This document shows, one piece after another, positions 34,601-48,800 of a DNA stretch of 64,000 bases. Source of the DNA: Ectocarpus siliculosus (lineage: Eukaryota > Sar > Phaeophyceae > Ectocarpales > Ectocarpaceae); the NCBI GenBank assembly GCA_000310025.1, contig FN649733.1, positions 4,465,049-4,529,048 on the forward strand, written 5' to 3'. Both the position numbers and the translations under genes were made by a program. Position 1 is the stretch's first letter; every line of letters begins with the position of its first letter. The notes under the pieces were generated by a model. That model was given only the letters and a program-made list of their open reading frames with translations, did not search any database and was not told where the DNA came from.

Positions 34601-37600
34601 CGAACAGTGTCGAGCTGGCGCCGAGATAATTTGGGATGGCGTGAAAGACGCACACGCGTACCAATGAAAAAAAAACTGTAGGCTGCTGCACAAACCGTGA
34701 GTTTCGTGGCGAGAGCACCGGGGTGTACGAAAGGGGCTCTGATTGCAACTAACGTTGGCCTCTTCCGCGGTAAATAGGATGTCCGGCCGATGAATTCCAA
34801 ACACCCACCTGCTGGCTGGGACGGCATGAATTTGATTTAGATCATCTCCCGTTCGATTGCCCCCATGAATGGAAGCATGTTTCCATCGACGGCGTTTCGC
34901 AACTACCAGCGAAAGGTGTTTGCTGTTTGGCGCGCATTGGGATGCGACGCGTTAAGTTGTTCCGCCACAACCGTGCTATGCTATGAAACGGTCTATGTTT
35001 TTCCGCGACTCCGCCTTCGTAAGTATTGTGTGTGTTTGCATAGCTCGCATTTGTTTACGTCAGTTGTTTTTTGCGGTTACCAGGTATGTTCACACCCCTT
35101 CATCGGAGGACAGCTTCTAGGCGATCACGTTCCCAACGATTGGATCAGGGTGAGGTTTAGCCCTTCACGTGTTGTGCGTTTGTTCCGTGCCATGCTGGCC
35201 AGGGCTCGCGAAGCGGCTTTGCGCCGCAATCTCCGGAAATCTCGATGATGTCACCCGCCCACCCTTCTCCTGGTTCCAATGCCAACATGGACTCCCCAGC
35301 ACCGATGGATGTGGCAGATTCTTCCGACGACGACAACTACGATGGCCATGTAAGTATAAGTATGTTGACACTAGTGGCGAGCAATTTGCGGAGACAACAA
35401 CATTCCTGCCGCGAAGGCGGGGCGTTTTGTATCCGTTCGTTGTCGTAATACATGCGTTTGTTTTTGGACTCGACGGGATCAACTTCACGTGGAATATGTA
35501 GTCGGCACGTTGTGCCCAGCTGCCCAGATGGAGAGATTGCTTGCCGTTTGCGGTTTTCCCCTATAGTAGTTGTCTGCCTCACGGCTGCGCTGGAATAGTT
35601 GCTTATTACCAGCCAATACGAAAATCGTTGCCTCATGAAGGTGAAGTACATCTGGCGTGACGTGTAACTCTCTAGGGATGGGACGAAACTGGTTATAAAT
35701 GACAGCATCAAACTCGTCCATCATCCCGTCGGGCGCCACTGCAGCTGTGACGTTCAACTTTTCTGATCTCTGTCAGATTGAAACGGCACGTTAGCACAGG
35801 CGTGCATGCCAGAATTGTTGAACAATGATAACACCCCGACCAACGCGCGCACAACCACAACAACATCAAGCCTGACTGTGGGGCGACTTTCCACGGAATT
35901 TGTCGTGGAATTACAATTTTTGCCGTGCAAGAGGACTCGGTCAAGTTCGGTGACAATCTCGCCCACATCGTGTTCGCACTTCTGGTTTGAGTGAAGTATT
36001 GGCTCTTGGGGCGAAATGTGCCGCTAAACGCGAGGCTAACACTTCTCTTACTATCTTGTGCTCTCTTCTCTTGTTGCGTTTGGCATCTATTCTTTTTTCA
36101 CTAACCTTGAGGTCGAGTCGGCCACTGTGGAAGCACACCGCCAGCGCAAGAGGGAGGAGCACGCCAAGGTCATTTGCGTTGAGGTAAGGCCTGTCAGTTG
36201 AACTTGCGTCGTTTTCCCGCTTGATTTGATTGATTTGATTGATTTGGTTGATTTGGTTGAGGCTATGTTGGTGACGGCGGTGGTGGTGGCGGTGCTACCC
36301 TTTCATTTACCATCCTCTTCTCACGGAGGCTACGGCCTGACGCCATGGCCTATACCCTCGTACGACATCATTGTACCGTACAAGGCAACCAGTTGGGTGA
36401 AAATGACGAAGATGGTGGTGGCCATTTGTCTCTTTTTCACCGTCGCCAATGCTGGAGGTTCTTGCTCCTGACCTGTCTCTGACTCCCGCCGTTTTCGGAT
36501 CCTTCTACTGTATGTATAAAAGCTGTTTTCCATGTCATGAGTGCTGTTTAGTACGCGGTCGGTGTGCTCAGCCGTGTCCAACGTGCATACGATTAACGTA
36601 TTTGCACATATACACATATGATACCATCGGTTGTCGGCACGGTACCCAGTATTTCAGACATGCTGGTGCTGATAGCCATTCCGTCTCTCAGTGGTGAAGG
36701 ATTAGTCTATTATTGTGGAATACAATACGGGAAGGAAGGGGTGCTTTGGCCCTGTCCTGAGGTTGGAGCTGGATGAAGTTGCGACGCTGTTTGACGCGGT
36801 GTTCAAGACAGCTGGGGATGGCACGGGTGAAGGCTTGAAGGAAAATATTGTGTAGGATAGACCCCGCACAAACAAACCACACCGAAGAAAGCTAAGGCGG
36901 GCTGTCTGTCGACAGGTATCGCTTGGAATTGCCAACACTGGAAAATTCAGATGAAGGTGGTTTGATGTATTCGTACGCAGCATGCGCTGCATCCCCAACG
37001 TTACAGTTTTACTGCTCTTTTCCTTCTTCATACCTCAAAGGTGGAGTGGGAGCTGCTGCACCCCCGCTCCGGCGTTGTTTTCAAGGCGGCCAGGGAGGGC
37101 TTCAGCGCTAACCACATGTACACCACCTACTCCCACGCACCCATGGACATGGACGGGCCGAGGTGAAGCGGGTTGATCGAGACTGCGGCTGACGGTGTTT
37201 CACTGGCATTCTCGTTCTTGCTGTTTATCCTGGCTTTGTGCAACACCGTCGCGTTGCTGTTACTTAAAAATACTAGCCAAAGTGTTTCGCGGCGAGTGTA
37301 TCCAGGCGTTGAGTTCACTTTTGAGCCTTGTGTGGATGTAAGCCTTCCTGTTGCGGCGTTGTTTCCAGCGGTCTAAAGCAGGTTAACGTCATTTCAACCT
37401 GCCGACATGACTTGGAATGAATGATTGAAGTTTACCCAGTGATCCACCTGCTTCCAACCTTGTGGTACTGGTCTCGCTTCGTTGGGCGTTTCGTCGGTGT
37501 GTACCGCAGAACCCGTGGACTCTTGGTGTTATTTTTTTTTTAACGCGAGAGGGAAGTTCTGGCCTTGACCGTATGCATAACGTTCATGTCTAGGGTGGGG

Positions 37601-40600
37601 ATAACGGCACCATCGTATTGGATCACAATCAACCCGTTTTGCCACAACTTCCGCCTACACCCTTGGAACAGCACCACCACCAGCGAGAGGCCACCAGCGT
37701 GAAGGCCATCTTTTGATATCGGTATCGCTCGTGCTCGCCTGGTGGCCCCTCTTGAACGACGAACTGAACAGGTCCTCTCCTCTCCTCTCCTTGACGAAGC
37801 ACGACACACGACACACTTGTGTGCGCCTGCTCTCTCTCTCACCGCTACTCGATTCTCCCCTCGCCTGAAACGCTTGTCGGATGCAGGTGCTGGTTCCCTT
37901 GTGTCGACCACGCCTCTATCCTCATCTCGTACGACGTGACGGTCCGAGTGGCATCTCCCAAGATCACCGCGGCCTTCAACGGCAGGCTGCTGGAGAGCAT
38001 CACTCTCGACGACGACGATGATGATGACGGCGATGTTGGTGTCAACGGCGGCACCGACGGCATGGCTGTTGGAAAGAGAACTAGGTGAGTGTGGTAATAT
38101 TGGCAGTGACCAAAATCAGACGGTACTTACCGTGTAAAGGCGCGAGGAATCGATTCAAATGTTTTTTTTCAGATTAGGTGCGGGAATAAGATGAAAATTC
38201 ATGCACAACTGACGTTGACGAACCAAGCAACGGATTGCGAAAGTGTGTCATTAAGTCTGTACAAGTTGTAAAGGGCGTCAAGCGTTTGAGATGTACACAC
38301 CTTGGAGAGAAACACAAGTACAGTACTGCATGCAGCGGACGCAGAGAGATGTCAGTGCATAGGTAATGTATATTGCTGTAGTGGGGGAGCAATGTTACAG
38401 TTGCTATCGTTTGAGGAGGGTAGGATAACAGTTAAGTGAACAGCCGTTGCTCTTCAACGGTGGGAGGAGGTTGATACAAAGGTTGTCAGCGAGCGCAAGG
38501 CGAGCACAAGATTCGTGTGAGCCCGACCATGCCCTTTCAAAAACCTCGCCTCAATTCGCCCTGAGCTGTCGATGAAACTTCGAGTTGGAGTCGCCCTCTG
38601 TGATCGTGAGCGTACCTACTGCAATTTCCTACGGTGATACAGAAGTCACTCCACGTCAGGATCGGATTTTTCGCGTCGGAGGCAGCATCATTGTGCGGTC
38701 CCACCTTCGTTTGCTCCAGACCCTTGGTGTGTGGTAGTAACATGCATGACAGTTCATGCGACCGTTTTCTGTGGGCACCAAAGACTTGTGTGCAGGATTT
38801 GTCGCCCTGGCGATTTTGAGGCTTTGTCTCTCTCTCTGGATCGCAAAACAGGCACTGCTACAATCTAACGCTTGTTTTCGTCGTCGGGATCAGCATTTTA
38901 CGAAGAGCTACAGTAGCCTTCCCTGCGATGAACGTTTTCTACGACATCCCCTCTCCTTCGCTATGTCGGCAGCTACTCCACTTGCTATCGGTTCTCGACG
39001 GAGACTCTAACGGCCGCCCGGGCTGTCGGGCTCGCCGTCGGCCGTTTCGCTGCTTGGGACGTGCCGCAATCCCCTCGCGTGAAGGGCTTGGTGCTGAGGG
39101 CTGCTTCTGCGGGGGGTGGGGGAAGGTCAGGCACCATGAAGGTGCAAGAACGGGCAGTTTTTGTCGAGATGGCGATGGGAGTGCGTGTGGCTTGGTCCGT
39201 CCTCTTGTTGTTGGATAGTTTTTTTTTTGTGGAGCTGCTGTGGATTTTAAAGGTTCCTTGCCTCTTGCTGGTGCCGCTGTTTGTGCGGGTTGCGTCTCTT
39301 GTTGCTGACCGAAACGTTTGTGGTTGGGTATAGCTGGGTATGCCCATCTTCCGGCCAACAATATCTCCCAACCGAACCGACTCTTCTGGAGTTGACTAGC
39401 AAGACAACCACGTAGCAGCGGTGCATACGGCACCGATAACAAGTGGGCAGCAAGCAAGCAGAAGCAGCAAGCTAGCGATATGCGCAGGCCCTTCAACTGA
39501 TATCCACGAGAAAGGGGCCAAAAACGCCTGCATGTTTTCCTATGAAATTGGCTGCGGCGTGTCCGTTAGCTGCGTTTTTTTTTAGGAATAAAGAAGTGGC
39601 CCTGCCGATATCGGGCATTGGAAAAAAATACAGTACTGTCTGAGATCGGGGGATGACATGGTCCAATGTGAACCATGGCTACTACGGCAGCATGCTTCGG
39701 CCGAAAGCTCTCTGCATCGCACCCTGTCAATCGCGTTGCGCCTCCTCTCCTTCCGTCATTCATCAAGCAGACCTGACTTGAAGGGTTCGCAGTTCTCGCA
39801 TACGTTTCGATTCGTTCCTCGCATCCGGTTGAAACGTCAAACTTCCTGGCACCCTTTGATGGTTCGAACGAGTGGAGAGTTGTAACTTGATTTTCCCCGA
39901 CGGACCTCTCGTTTTTTTTTTGTCATGCTTTCATGCATTCACGAATAGGTTACGATTGCATGGCCATTGCTGAGGAGTTTCATCGCTGGTTCGTCTCTGT
40001 CAGTTGTTACTGTTGTGTTAAAAGCGTGTGTGCTGCTGTTGTTTGGCACAGTCCGAGCGTAGAAGAGCCGTGGACAACAGCTTGATTGCGGGGGCGGGAA
40101 GTTTGCTTGCACACGTGCCGGCCGCCGTTTCGTTCCTCGAGGACTGGCTTAAGGCCGACTACCCCTTCAAACGGTGCACGCAGGTGACGTTCGTCATGCG
40201 ATCGCGCGTGACGTAGTTTGACCTTGTGTGACGTTGTTAAATGGCATGCGATGTCATGTGACGCCATGCATGCGATAATGTTGTATGGCGTTGTGGGTCG
40301 TTTTGCGATGTCACATATGGTGTAAAGCGCACAGACAATAATATCGCTCCCCGAGAAAAAAGACCGCTCTCTCTCGGCTTGGATTGAAAACCACCGCCTA
40401 TTTTAGTGTTTCCTTCATCGTCCACTTGTGGCCTAGATGAAGGCAAGACCCAGGAGACAATTCATTCATGGGGCGCTGTTTGGCTGTGCATGCCCGTCGT
40501 AGTTGTCGAACGGAGGGTCGATATGTAGTGATGGGCAGGGTGTCAAGCCGTACCGTACAGGTTGAGAAGGTTGAGCATGCGTGTGCCTTCATAAACACGT

Positions 40601-42873
40601 CTCGAGCCAGAAGCACTCCGCGACACGTGTCCTGGGCATGCCTAGGGAACGCAACCGTGAGAGGGATGTCGTTGCCCTACCCGTGAGTCAGGAGGCCCCC
40701 CATGGAACATGCGAGAAAATTTCACGACTAATTTTGGGTTGGCTCTCGTCAGGCAAGCTGGTATTTCCCACCCTGTCTGTGTTCCACTTGCTAAATCTGG
40801 TTTCCTCCTTTGCGCCTATCCAGGTGTTTGTGGAGGGCCTGCCGGACGTGTTTGCGCCGTTCGGTTCCCTATGCCTGCTCAAGGCCGAGCTGCTGTGCAC
40901 CGAAGACGACAGGTACTGTACACAGGCTCCTCGTAAGCTTTGGTGTTTGCGTCGCTAGTACTTTCTCACTTTATTTCTTGGAGCCACCGACTATTGTATG
41001 GTGGTCCTCCTTAGAACAATGGTTGTTCTTTATTTTATTGTCCTAGACGTTACGTGTATTATTGGTTGTCCTACGCTCTTGTTGTTGTCTGTGGTTGTGT
41101 CACCTGTTGTTGCCGATGTGTTGTCGCAACAATGTTATGGAGCTCACGGAAATCGCGGGAACATTCTTCCGTCGCTTATATTGACACCTGGAAGAGTTTT
41201 TCGCTTTCCTCACGATGAAGTTCAGGAACGATTGAGGTTTAAACCGTTGCAAACGATATTCTCTACAACATATTGTGTGGCCTCCAAACACAGCATTGTG
41301 GACTGTCAACCAAGAAGTACGTGGTCGGGGGCCCGTCGACTCGTGGAGTTAAACTCGTCCGACGTAGTGTAGGGGAGTGACGGTGTGCATATCGAATAAC
41401 CACGTGTGAACAGTTGATGAAGCAGCGCAGAGAAAATATAGGGTGGAAAGGAGAAGGCTACTCCTGTCTCGTGTGTGACATTTCCCTCCTAACCCTAATC
41501 CTCTCCCTTCCTGTGTGACCAAGGTCTATGCTTCCAAGTGTACAAATTGACTCGCATAATTTATCAGATGACAGCACTCATATTTTATTCATGTGGTAAC
41601 GAGTGAAGTCCCGCTGCTTTTTCTTTCGGCCAACTTTGATTGATGGGTAGCGGCATGCGATGAAGCAGAAGCGGTTCTGCTGCTTTCTCGGGTGGGTAAT
41701 ATTACTGGGCTGATTTGTGGTGCATTCTGAGTCGCAGGGCTCTTTGTGGTCGGTACTGCTGACGCTGTTGACCAGATGGAAAATACACAGTTCATTCAAT
41801 GAAGGGTTTCTCAACGATGATGATGATTATGTTGGCGATGGCTGTTGAAGGTTCCCAGGACCACATTGGTGCTGAAAAGGCGCACGACAACATCGTTGCT
41901 CGACTCTCAGGGTGCAAGTTCAATTTTCTCGCCCGAACGGTGGACGTGAAAATGTGGGCTGGGTCGGAGTGGTAAGGATGGTTTATGCTATGGCAGCCGT
42001 GTCGTAGCGGATGATGTTTCGAGATATCGAAGATGATACAGGTTTGCAGTGCAAGTATGACGTCGGTAGCCTGAGTGAGATCGCGATGCCGCTGATGGCG
42101 CCGTCTGCTGAATGATAGGATTCCTGATGGTGACCTCCCTGGAGACGCGAGACTGTCAGCGGTAGAGGTGTTGCTTTACGGCTGGGTTAGCACCGCGCTT
42201 CGCCTGGAGGGCGGCAAGCACCGCTGGCTCGTGCATGGCATCGCTGGTCACCTCCTCACCAAGTTCGCCGCGGAGCTGCGGGGGGAGGAGGAGAAGCAGC
42301 ACAGGCTGTGGTGCGCCGTTCAGAAGGCGGTGAGTTGGGGCTTGCGTGCTGCCTTCGGTGAAGCAGGCAAGGCGGCTACGTAGTGGAGGCTACGGTGCAC
42401 ACGGCTCGATCGTAGGAGTGCTTTGGAATGATGTGTACCGCCCCATTTTGGTTTCTGACGCGGTTTACTTTGAGTGCTGCGTATACGGGTACTGTAGGTC
42501 TCGGACGTGGCCGAGGCTCATTTGCTTCGTCACACGTTGTGGTGAAGGGATGGGCTTGTTTGGATCGAGGGTGCGGATTGTCCCCATCGACTGGGAAAAC
42601 TACCACGGATGCTCTCAACCCGGATTCGAAATCCAAATCCAAATCGGGTGAGACCTCTTGAGAGGCCTCTGGTTGCACGCTGCACGGCCAGCATCCCCTG
42701 ACTCCGCGAGCCCCCTGCGATTGGCCTTGAGCGCGCAGGTGGCTCTTGACTGCGACTTGGGTTGCCCCTCCATCTCCCCCCCGACCGCGGACCTGTACAT
42801 CCCGGATGCTATAGACCCGGCGACGGCATACTACGCCAGACTCAAGGCGGTGCTCATCCTGCATATGGCCGAG
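31653..42873 (+). CDS. TAF2: TAF2 N-terminal M1-aminopeptidase-like region (exons 1-14)
   Basis: The protein opens MEAPKEQLTPLYQ and continues CLDLEVDIDKSFLRGRTSIW, the first beta-strand pair of the M1-like fold. Exon 4 gives NNGELKIQVPANSKKIP. Exons 5 and 6 form a charged then acidic linker (RRDETARLIHKSRQ; VADSSDDDNYDGH) not typical of animal TAF2. Exons 7-9 read KVICVEVEW, PRSGVVF and RCWFPCVD. Exon 10 gives YRFSTETLTAARAVGLAVG. Exon 13 covers the position of the aminopeptidase zinc site but reads LSAVEVLLYGWVSTAL, with no HExxH. The missing metal ligands agree with TAF2 being a catalytically dead relative of M1 peptidases. Confidence 0.88.
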
Positions 42874-45800
42874 GTGCGCGGGCTTCCGTCATGAGTTTGG
42901 TAGGGATACACGATGGAACGAACAACGCGTTGGCAACGTTACGTATAGATGCGTGTTTGTTTTGTTTGTTGGTGCACCGGATGTCATCGTTTTTGAGCTG
43001 AAGCTCTTTTGCCCTGAGCTGGACTGTTATTTGGCATGCCTCCATCGAAGGATCACCCAGAGTGTAGGGCCTTGCGGTGTACGATGTGCTTTTGCCAGAA
43101 GAACGTGTTCGTGTTGGGAGCTCGTACGCCTCGAGGTACATGTACCAAACGATACACGTCTCGCGGGTTGGCATGTGGGCGACCGTATTTTTTGGTCGTC
43201 TAATTCTTCGCTTGTGTGTGCTACATACGCACTCAGCCCCGCTCGTTCCTACACCTCGAAAAGCGTCTCTTTTCTTCGCTCTTGGTGGTGGTGGTGGTGC
43301 TGTGTTGCTTGCGACTTCCTCTCGCATTCCGGACCGAAATCGTATGCGTACAGCGATGTTTACTTTGCATTCACAGTACAGTGGTCTGAAAGACCATCCT
43401 CCTGCGGCAGGAACACACGTGCGCTCATTTGACACATTGTATTAGTGCACATTGTCCCAGAATGTTGATGTAGCAGCAACCACACTCGCACAAGGTGACA
43501 CTCCCAGGCCAAAGTGATTTGGACCGAGTCATCAGACATGTAATCCAGTCCGTACGTGTCCGTACCGTGAGAGGAAGTACACTCAAACCCTTGTCCTAGC
43601 CCAATTTTTTCCTGCACCGTTGCGCCCGCCCGTGCCCAGTTGGTTTCCCACGCACTCTATTGAGACAGGGACTGCCTGACAAATACTAGTGGTGCGTTTC
43701 ACTCAGGCTAGCTCTGTGATTGATACTTCCGTTTGCCAGGTTAAAGTGCAGCCGGCGGACATGCAGGATGCGCTTGGCTCCGTAATGCGTCCAATCGCCC
43801 TCCACGTGAGGGAAGAGAAGGCGGACCTCGCTCTCAGGTATTGTCCAACGCAACATGGCAGCAGCGCGGACGGCGGTCGGTAAATTGTACTATCATATGA
43901 GCGGGCATCGTGGTTGTGGTAGGCGTTCTTACTGTTGCCGGGGTCCCTACCGAGGTGCGATAGATAGGCTTGGGGCCATTCGCTTCGGTGTCCAATAGAA
44001 CCTCAGCACCCCGTATGTGCTTGCATTCCGAACTGATCACCTTCGGGTCGTGGCAAGGCGCCCTTCCAACTCGGGGACAGCCGTCGTGAATGTATTGGAC
44101 CTCTGCACGTATCCGTGTCTGTGTTTTTTTTTCACGCTTGTCCCGGGGCTGCTAGTGCGGCAGCCTCGGCTTCCCTACAAGTATACCCTTAATCTCTGTG
44201 GTTGAATCGCCACATTGTTTGGCCGCGACTTTGCTACTTGCGCAATGTAGGAATCGACGACATAACGGCTGACGGTGCATCAAGCGATGAACGCTACACC
44301 ACCTGTCTCGGCGAGGTTTCGGAAGTCATATCCTCTCCTCCTAGACGTGGTTCGTAGTGTCCTCTGCCGTGACCGTATGCTTTGTTTCTTAGTCTCGTCA
44401 AGACAAGAAGCCCCCCTTGCCGCCCGTCTATGTTCACTTTGCACTGCAATTCTACTCTTTACACTTGTGCCGCTGTTCCGCCTCTTTCGAATACTTGCAA
44501 TTTTTCAGGCGTCAGACGTCTACCTTTTCTTTGTCGAGGCAGCCGAGCTCTCTCTCCCAAGGGCAGCTATCTAGGCAAGCCTCCGCCGACTCCGCTGTCG
44601 ACAAGGCGGGAGACGGCGACGATGCTGCTACGGCGGCGGCAAGCTCCGGGGAGCAGGTTGGGGGGCAGTTCATGCAGCCGCTGACGGATACAGCCTTTTT
44701 GTTGGTGAGCGATTGTAGTTTCACGTACACACTGCTTGTATTCCGATGGTCCGATAGTCCCGGTACCCTGTCCTGGCATTTTCTAACGGTTTGGCGGCGT
44801 TCTCGTGGCACGGTTAGTGGTATGGTATGGCTGTTCTGTGAGCGATTACGGTATTAATTTTTCGTAGGTGCGTGTGCAATTAGACCTGCAGCTGGACACG
44901 CCTCGCGGACGGGTTATGGTCGCACGTCGCATTCCGTCAGAAGGTTGGTGATGTATTTGGCAGGTTCTGAGCTCCAGATGTTGTCAATGAATTTCACTTG
45001 TTTTTCTGGCACGCGACTGTGTGTGGAATCTTGAACGTCAACGGGTGTGATTGTGGTTCTGCAGCTGGTTCGGACGATGGCGGCCAGAGGCGGGCACGAC
45101 CTCGGGAAGGAGCTGACAGAAGGTTTCTACCACCAGTGGGTCACCGGACAATGCCTTCCTTACCTCAGGTGGGTGCTGTTGTTGGTGTTGGCGTTGTCGC
45201 TGTGACGTCGTGCGACACGCCAGCAGCACCGCACTGCTGTGGTCGTCGCAAAAGCGCGGGGCGCATCTTCGCCGGGTATCATTGGAACAGTACATAGTAT
45301 CGTGTGTACCAGACTTTTTTCTCTTCGGATATCAAACAGCGGGGTCAAGTTTAGCTCCAGCCCTGCGTTAGTACACATGTGAGAACCCAGGAGTTGATAC
45401 CGCGACCCTTGGACGTAAGAGGCTATCTCGCTGTAATATGAACACGTACAGACTTCTACCCGCTGCTTTTGCTGATGGTGCTCACGCTGACCATGCTGGT
45501 TCTGGCTGTGCCATCGCTGCCTTTGCTATTCACCATGTATTTGTTTCTGCGCGGGGCTGCTGGCACTGCTGGTGTTTGCTCCTGCTGATACCGCTCTTCA
45601 GGGTGGGATACCACTACAAGAAGAAGGCGAACGTCATCAACCTGGTCGTAGAGCAGGCGAGCAAATTCAGCACTGGTGGCAACAGCAGTTCACTTTCATG
45701 TTCCATGGTGCCTACCTTCTTTTCGTGCCTATGTATTGCCGATATCTGTTCGCTGCAGCCAATATCGCTGCTGCTACCACTCGAAGGGCTCAACCGTTTC

Positions 45801-48800
45801 CCCCGTGAATACACCAGAACGCCTAGTTCGTTCAGTGTAATCTGCTCCAGTACGGCAAGTTTCCTTCTGACTGTGGCACCGGGCGGCGTTCGTTATGTAC
45901 ACGATTCAATACATTGACGTTGGACCTAAGCGCCGCCACCTTGTAGAAAACAGCCGCACGTTCCCCCTCCCCGCACAACCGAGCGGCAGCACCCACTGAC
46001 ACAGTTTTTGCATCCCCCTTTCATGCAATGAGCGTACTATATTTTCTGCCTGCCTGGATCCCACCATGGATTCATCAACACGGCCCCCCATGTTTGCTCT
46101 GTGGTACAGTGTAGTATTGGGCGCTGCACGTCCAGGCCATGTGCCACCACTTCCGGTACGGGGACAGCTTCTTTGTCGGATCACGCGAATTTGGCGTCTA
46201 TAATTCTGTAATCCCCTCGTTTTGTGTCTCGGCAGCTGGGGTTTGTGTTGAACGCGCAGTGGTTAGCAGTGTTTGCATCTTCAGTGTCCGACCGGTACTA
46301 CGGGAAGCCCGGTCGATTGACAAAGTGCTGATGTACTTTCAGCTCTGCGGCTTGACCAAAGGATTCAATAACTTGCGCCTTGCATCCTAACCGTTTATGT
46401 GCCTGTACTATCGTTCGATAAATGGATGTAAAGGTGGTCCCGCCGTGGATGTCAGGCATCGCGTGCCACGGTCCTCTCACGGTGGAAGTGTGGGAGTCCG
46501 ACAGCATGGGGGGCGGCAATGATAACGGACCCAGAAGGTATCCGACACGACACATGCCTCTGCTTCTACTTTCGGTTATGCGTCGCTGTTGTCACAGGAG
46601 GATAACAGCTGTTGTTGCCTTGTTGTGTTTGTTGGCATTGTCTCGCCTGCTACTGCTCCGTCTTTTGGCCTCAACGCTGGGGTACAGGGCAACTGCAGGA
46701 CAAACTATTGACAACCATCTGCTTTCGTTTCCACGCTTGATTAGTTTATTGTTGTCGTTCGTTGTTTGTTTCTTGTCTTCGTGTGTCCTAGGTTTCGTGA
46801 ACAGCTGCCTCCAAGCCGTGATGAGAAGAAGACGGCGAATCATGTCGAGATTATCACTAGGGCGGTCCAAAGCAAAAGCCGGAGGAGGCGAAGGGTGGGT
46901 TATTTCACCAGTGTACCTTTGTTGTTGGGGGTAGCATGAGGGGCATGGTTCAAGGCTAGATTGGAGAACATGGTCTCCGATCACCTCTTCACTGCAATCT
47001 GCCGTCGAACCATTCGACCGATATTAGAGGTCTTTGGAACCGCCCTTGCCTTCGAATATCGATGTGTTCCTTTCGAACCGTATCGTGTGCTTCTTGGCTT
47101 CTCCCCGCTCCAATCGTCCAGTCGCCCCTGGGAACAGACCCCCCCCCTCCCCGATATTTACTCCACCACACATTAGTTGTATTTCTTTGTGACTGTCAAA
47201 AGACGTGCATAGATGGGACGGGGTGTTGATCGCGTACAGTGTTAAGACGCTTCCAAACGTCCCATGTTTGAGACTCGCTTGCTCCGATGCTTTAGGCGCT
47301 TTGAATAATGGTATTGCACAGGTGTCCTCATCCATTTGACAACATTTTTCTCAGCGAACGGTTGTACTGACCCTGTTCCCTATGGCCCTCAACCACCAGC
47401 CGGCATCTTCCACACCCCGGAACAACCCCTACCCGGGAAATTCTTCCATGTCCACGGCCGGGTCATCGGCAGCGGCAGTCCAGGGGGGCGGGGGGGCGGC
47501 GGGGGGAGGCCCCGCCACAGCACCCAGGGCAAGTGGTTCGGGCGGGCACGGTGGAGGGGAGGATGAGGTAGAGGAAGAGGTGGATCCCGAGAAGCAAGCC
47601 ATGTTTCAAGCGCAGGATTTCAATACGTCGCCGGTGCTGTGGGTCAAGGTATGGGGTGATGAGGCTTCTTGCCCTTCACTGGAAATTTTCGAGTTGCGAG
47701 TGTTTGTTTTTCGGTCTTTGGTTCTAGATTTGGTTCTAGATTTGATGCAGCTGTCAACAAACGGAACGATTGACGTTTACTACTTGTTTTTTTTTAAGCT
47801 TCAGATACTGTTCGCTATTGCCATAAATACATGTTGTGAATGAGTTGAAGTTGTCCCGTTTTGCCGTCCAAGGCGCGTGAAGTTCGCTTTTTGTAAGGCC
47901 CCCGTAGTAACATTCCTTCTCCCTCGGGGCGTAGCTCCCTCCGGCATCATTGAAGAAGCACACAACGTGTGTTCAGAGGTTTGTGGCTGAGCCGACTTTG
48001 TGTTTGTGGTCCATCGACTTTGATGATGATCGCGATGATGATGATGGTGGTGACGTCTGTACGCCACGGGACAGAACTGCGTATGCGAGATTATTCTGCT
48101 GTTTCTTGATACCACTTTCGACCGACAGCACTCGGACATTGTCCAATGCAAGAGGGTGGGCTTCCACACTTCATTGCACAACTTCATGAGTAATCCAGAA
48201 GCACAACACGTCTTTTTTGTTTTCTTGTCGATGCAGGTGGACCCGCAGCTAGAATGGATGATGAGCGTGAGGATGCGGAAGCCGTGGCACCAGTGGGTTG
48301 AGCAGCTCTTTTGCGATGAGAGCGTGGAGGCACAGGTATGAACTGAGTGTGGTCGTGGCGATGCGCTGGAACTCTGTTGATTGTGGCCTTGGGGTCTGTT
48401 CAGCACTCGCGCAACAAGGTCCTTCTTGTTTTCCTGCTTCTTGGGGTAGCTGGTGTCATTGGAACACGAACGATATTGTTATGTTTCGAGTTGCAATAGA
48501 TGTGATCTAATTCCATTGTGAACTTAGTGAACGTTAGTTGTTCGCGTGTGGAACGAGTTTGAAGTTTCACGAAAGTTACTATTCGCTTGACGTGAACCGG
48601 CGTAGTGCGCTTGGATCTCGCTCGGAGCCCGCGTGGGTTCGGAAGGGGTTGATGGGTGTTGGTTTTGCTTTGACGGAAAAAGAGTGGTCTCGATGCGGTC
48701 AGATGTTGTAGACGAAGCTGCCGTTGTCCGCTGGAATCGACACCCGAGTGCACCCAAGGACCGTCATCACTTGTCTGTCATGCTTTGCGGAAGTGGTGGT

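Noticed and set aside
34521-34624. Possible extra TAF2 linker exon rich in Glu and Lys
   Set aside because: A phase-compatible acceptor exists, but no donor keeps the frame open. Exon 5 joins exon 6 in phase without it.
44868-44943. Exon-like segment VRVQLDLQLDTPRGRV inside a TAF2 intron
   Set aside because: It resembles a TAF2 strand, but including it breaks phase with exon 17, and exons 16 and 17 already join in phase across a contiguous conserved region. It might be an unused cassette.
45360-45430. tRNA-like sequence on the minus strand
   Set aside because: Only a weak B-box match; no foldable tRNA and no clear family member.
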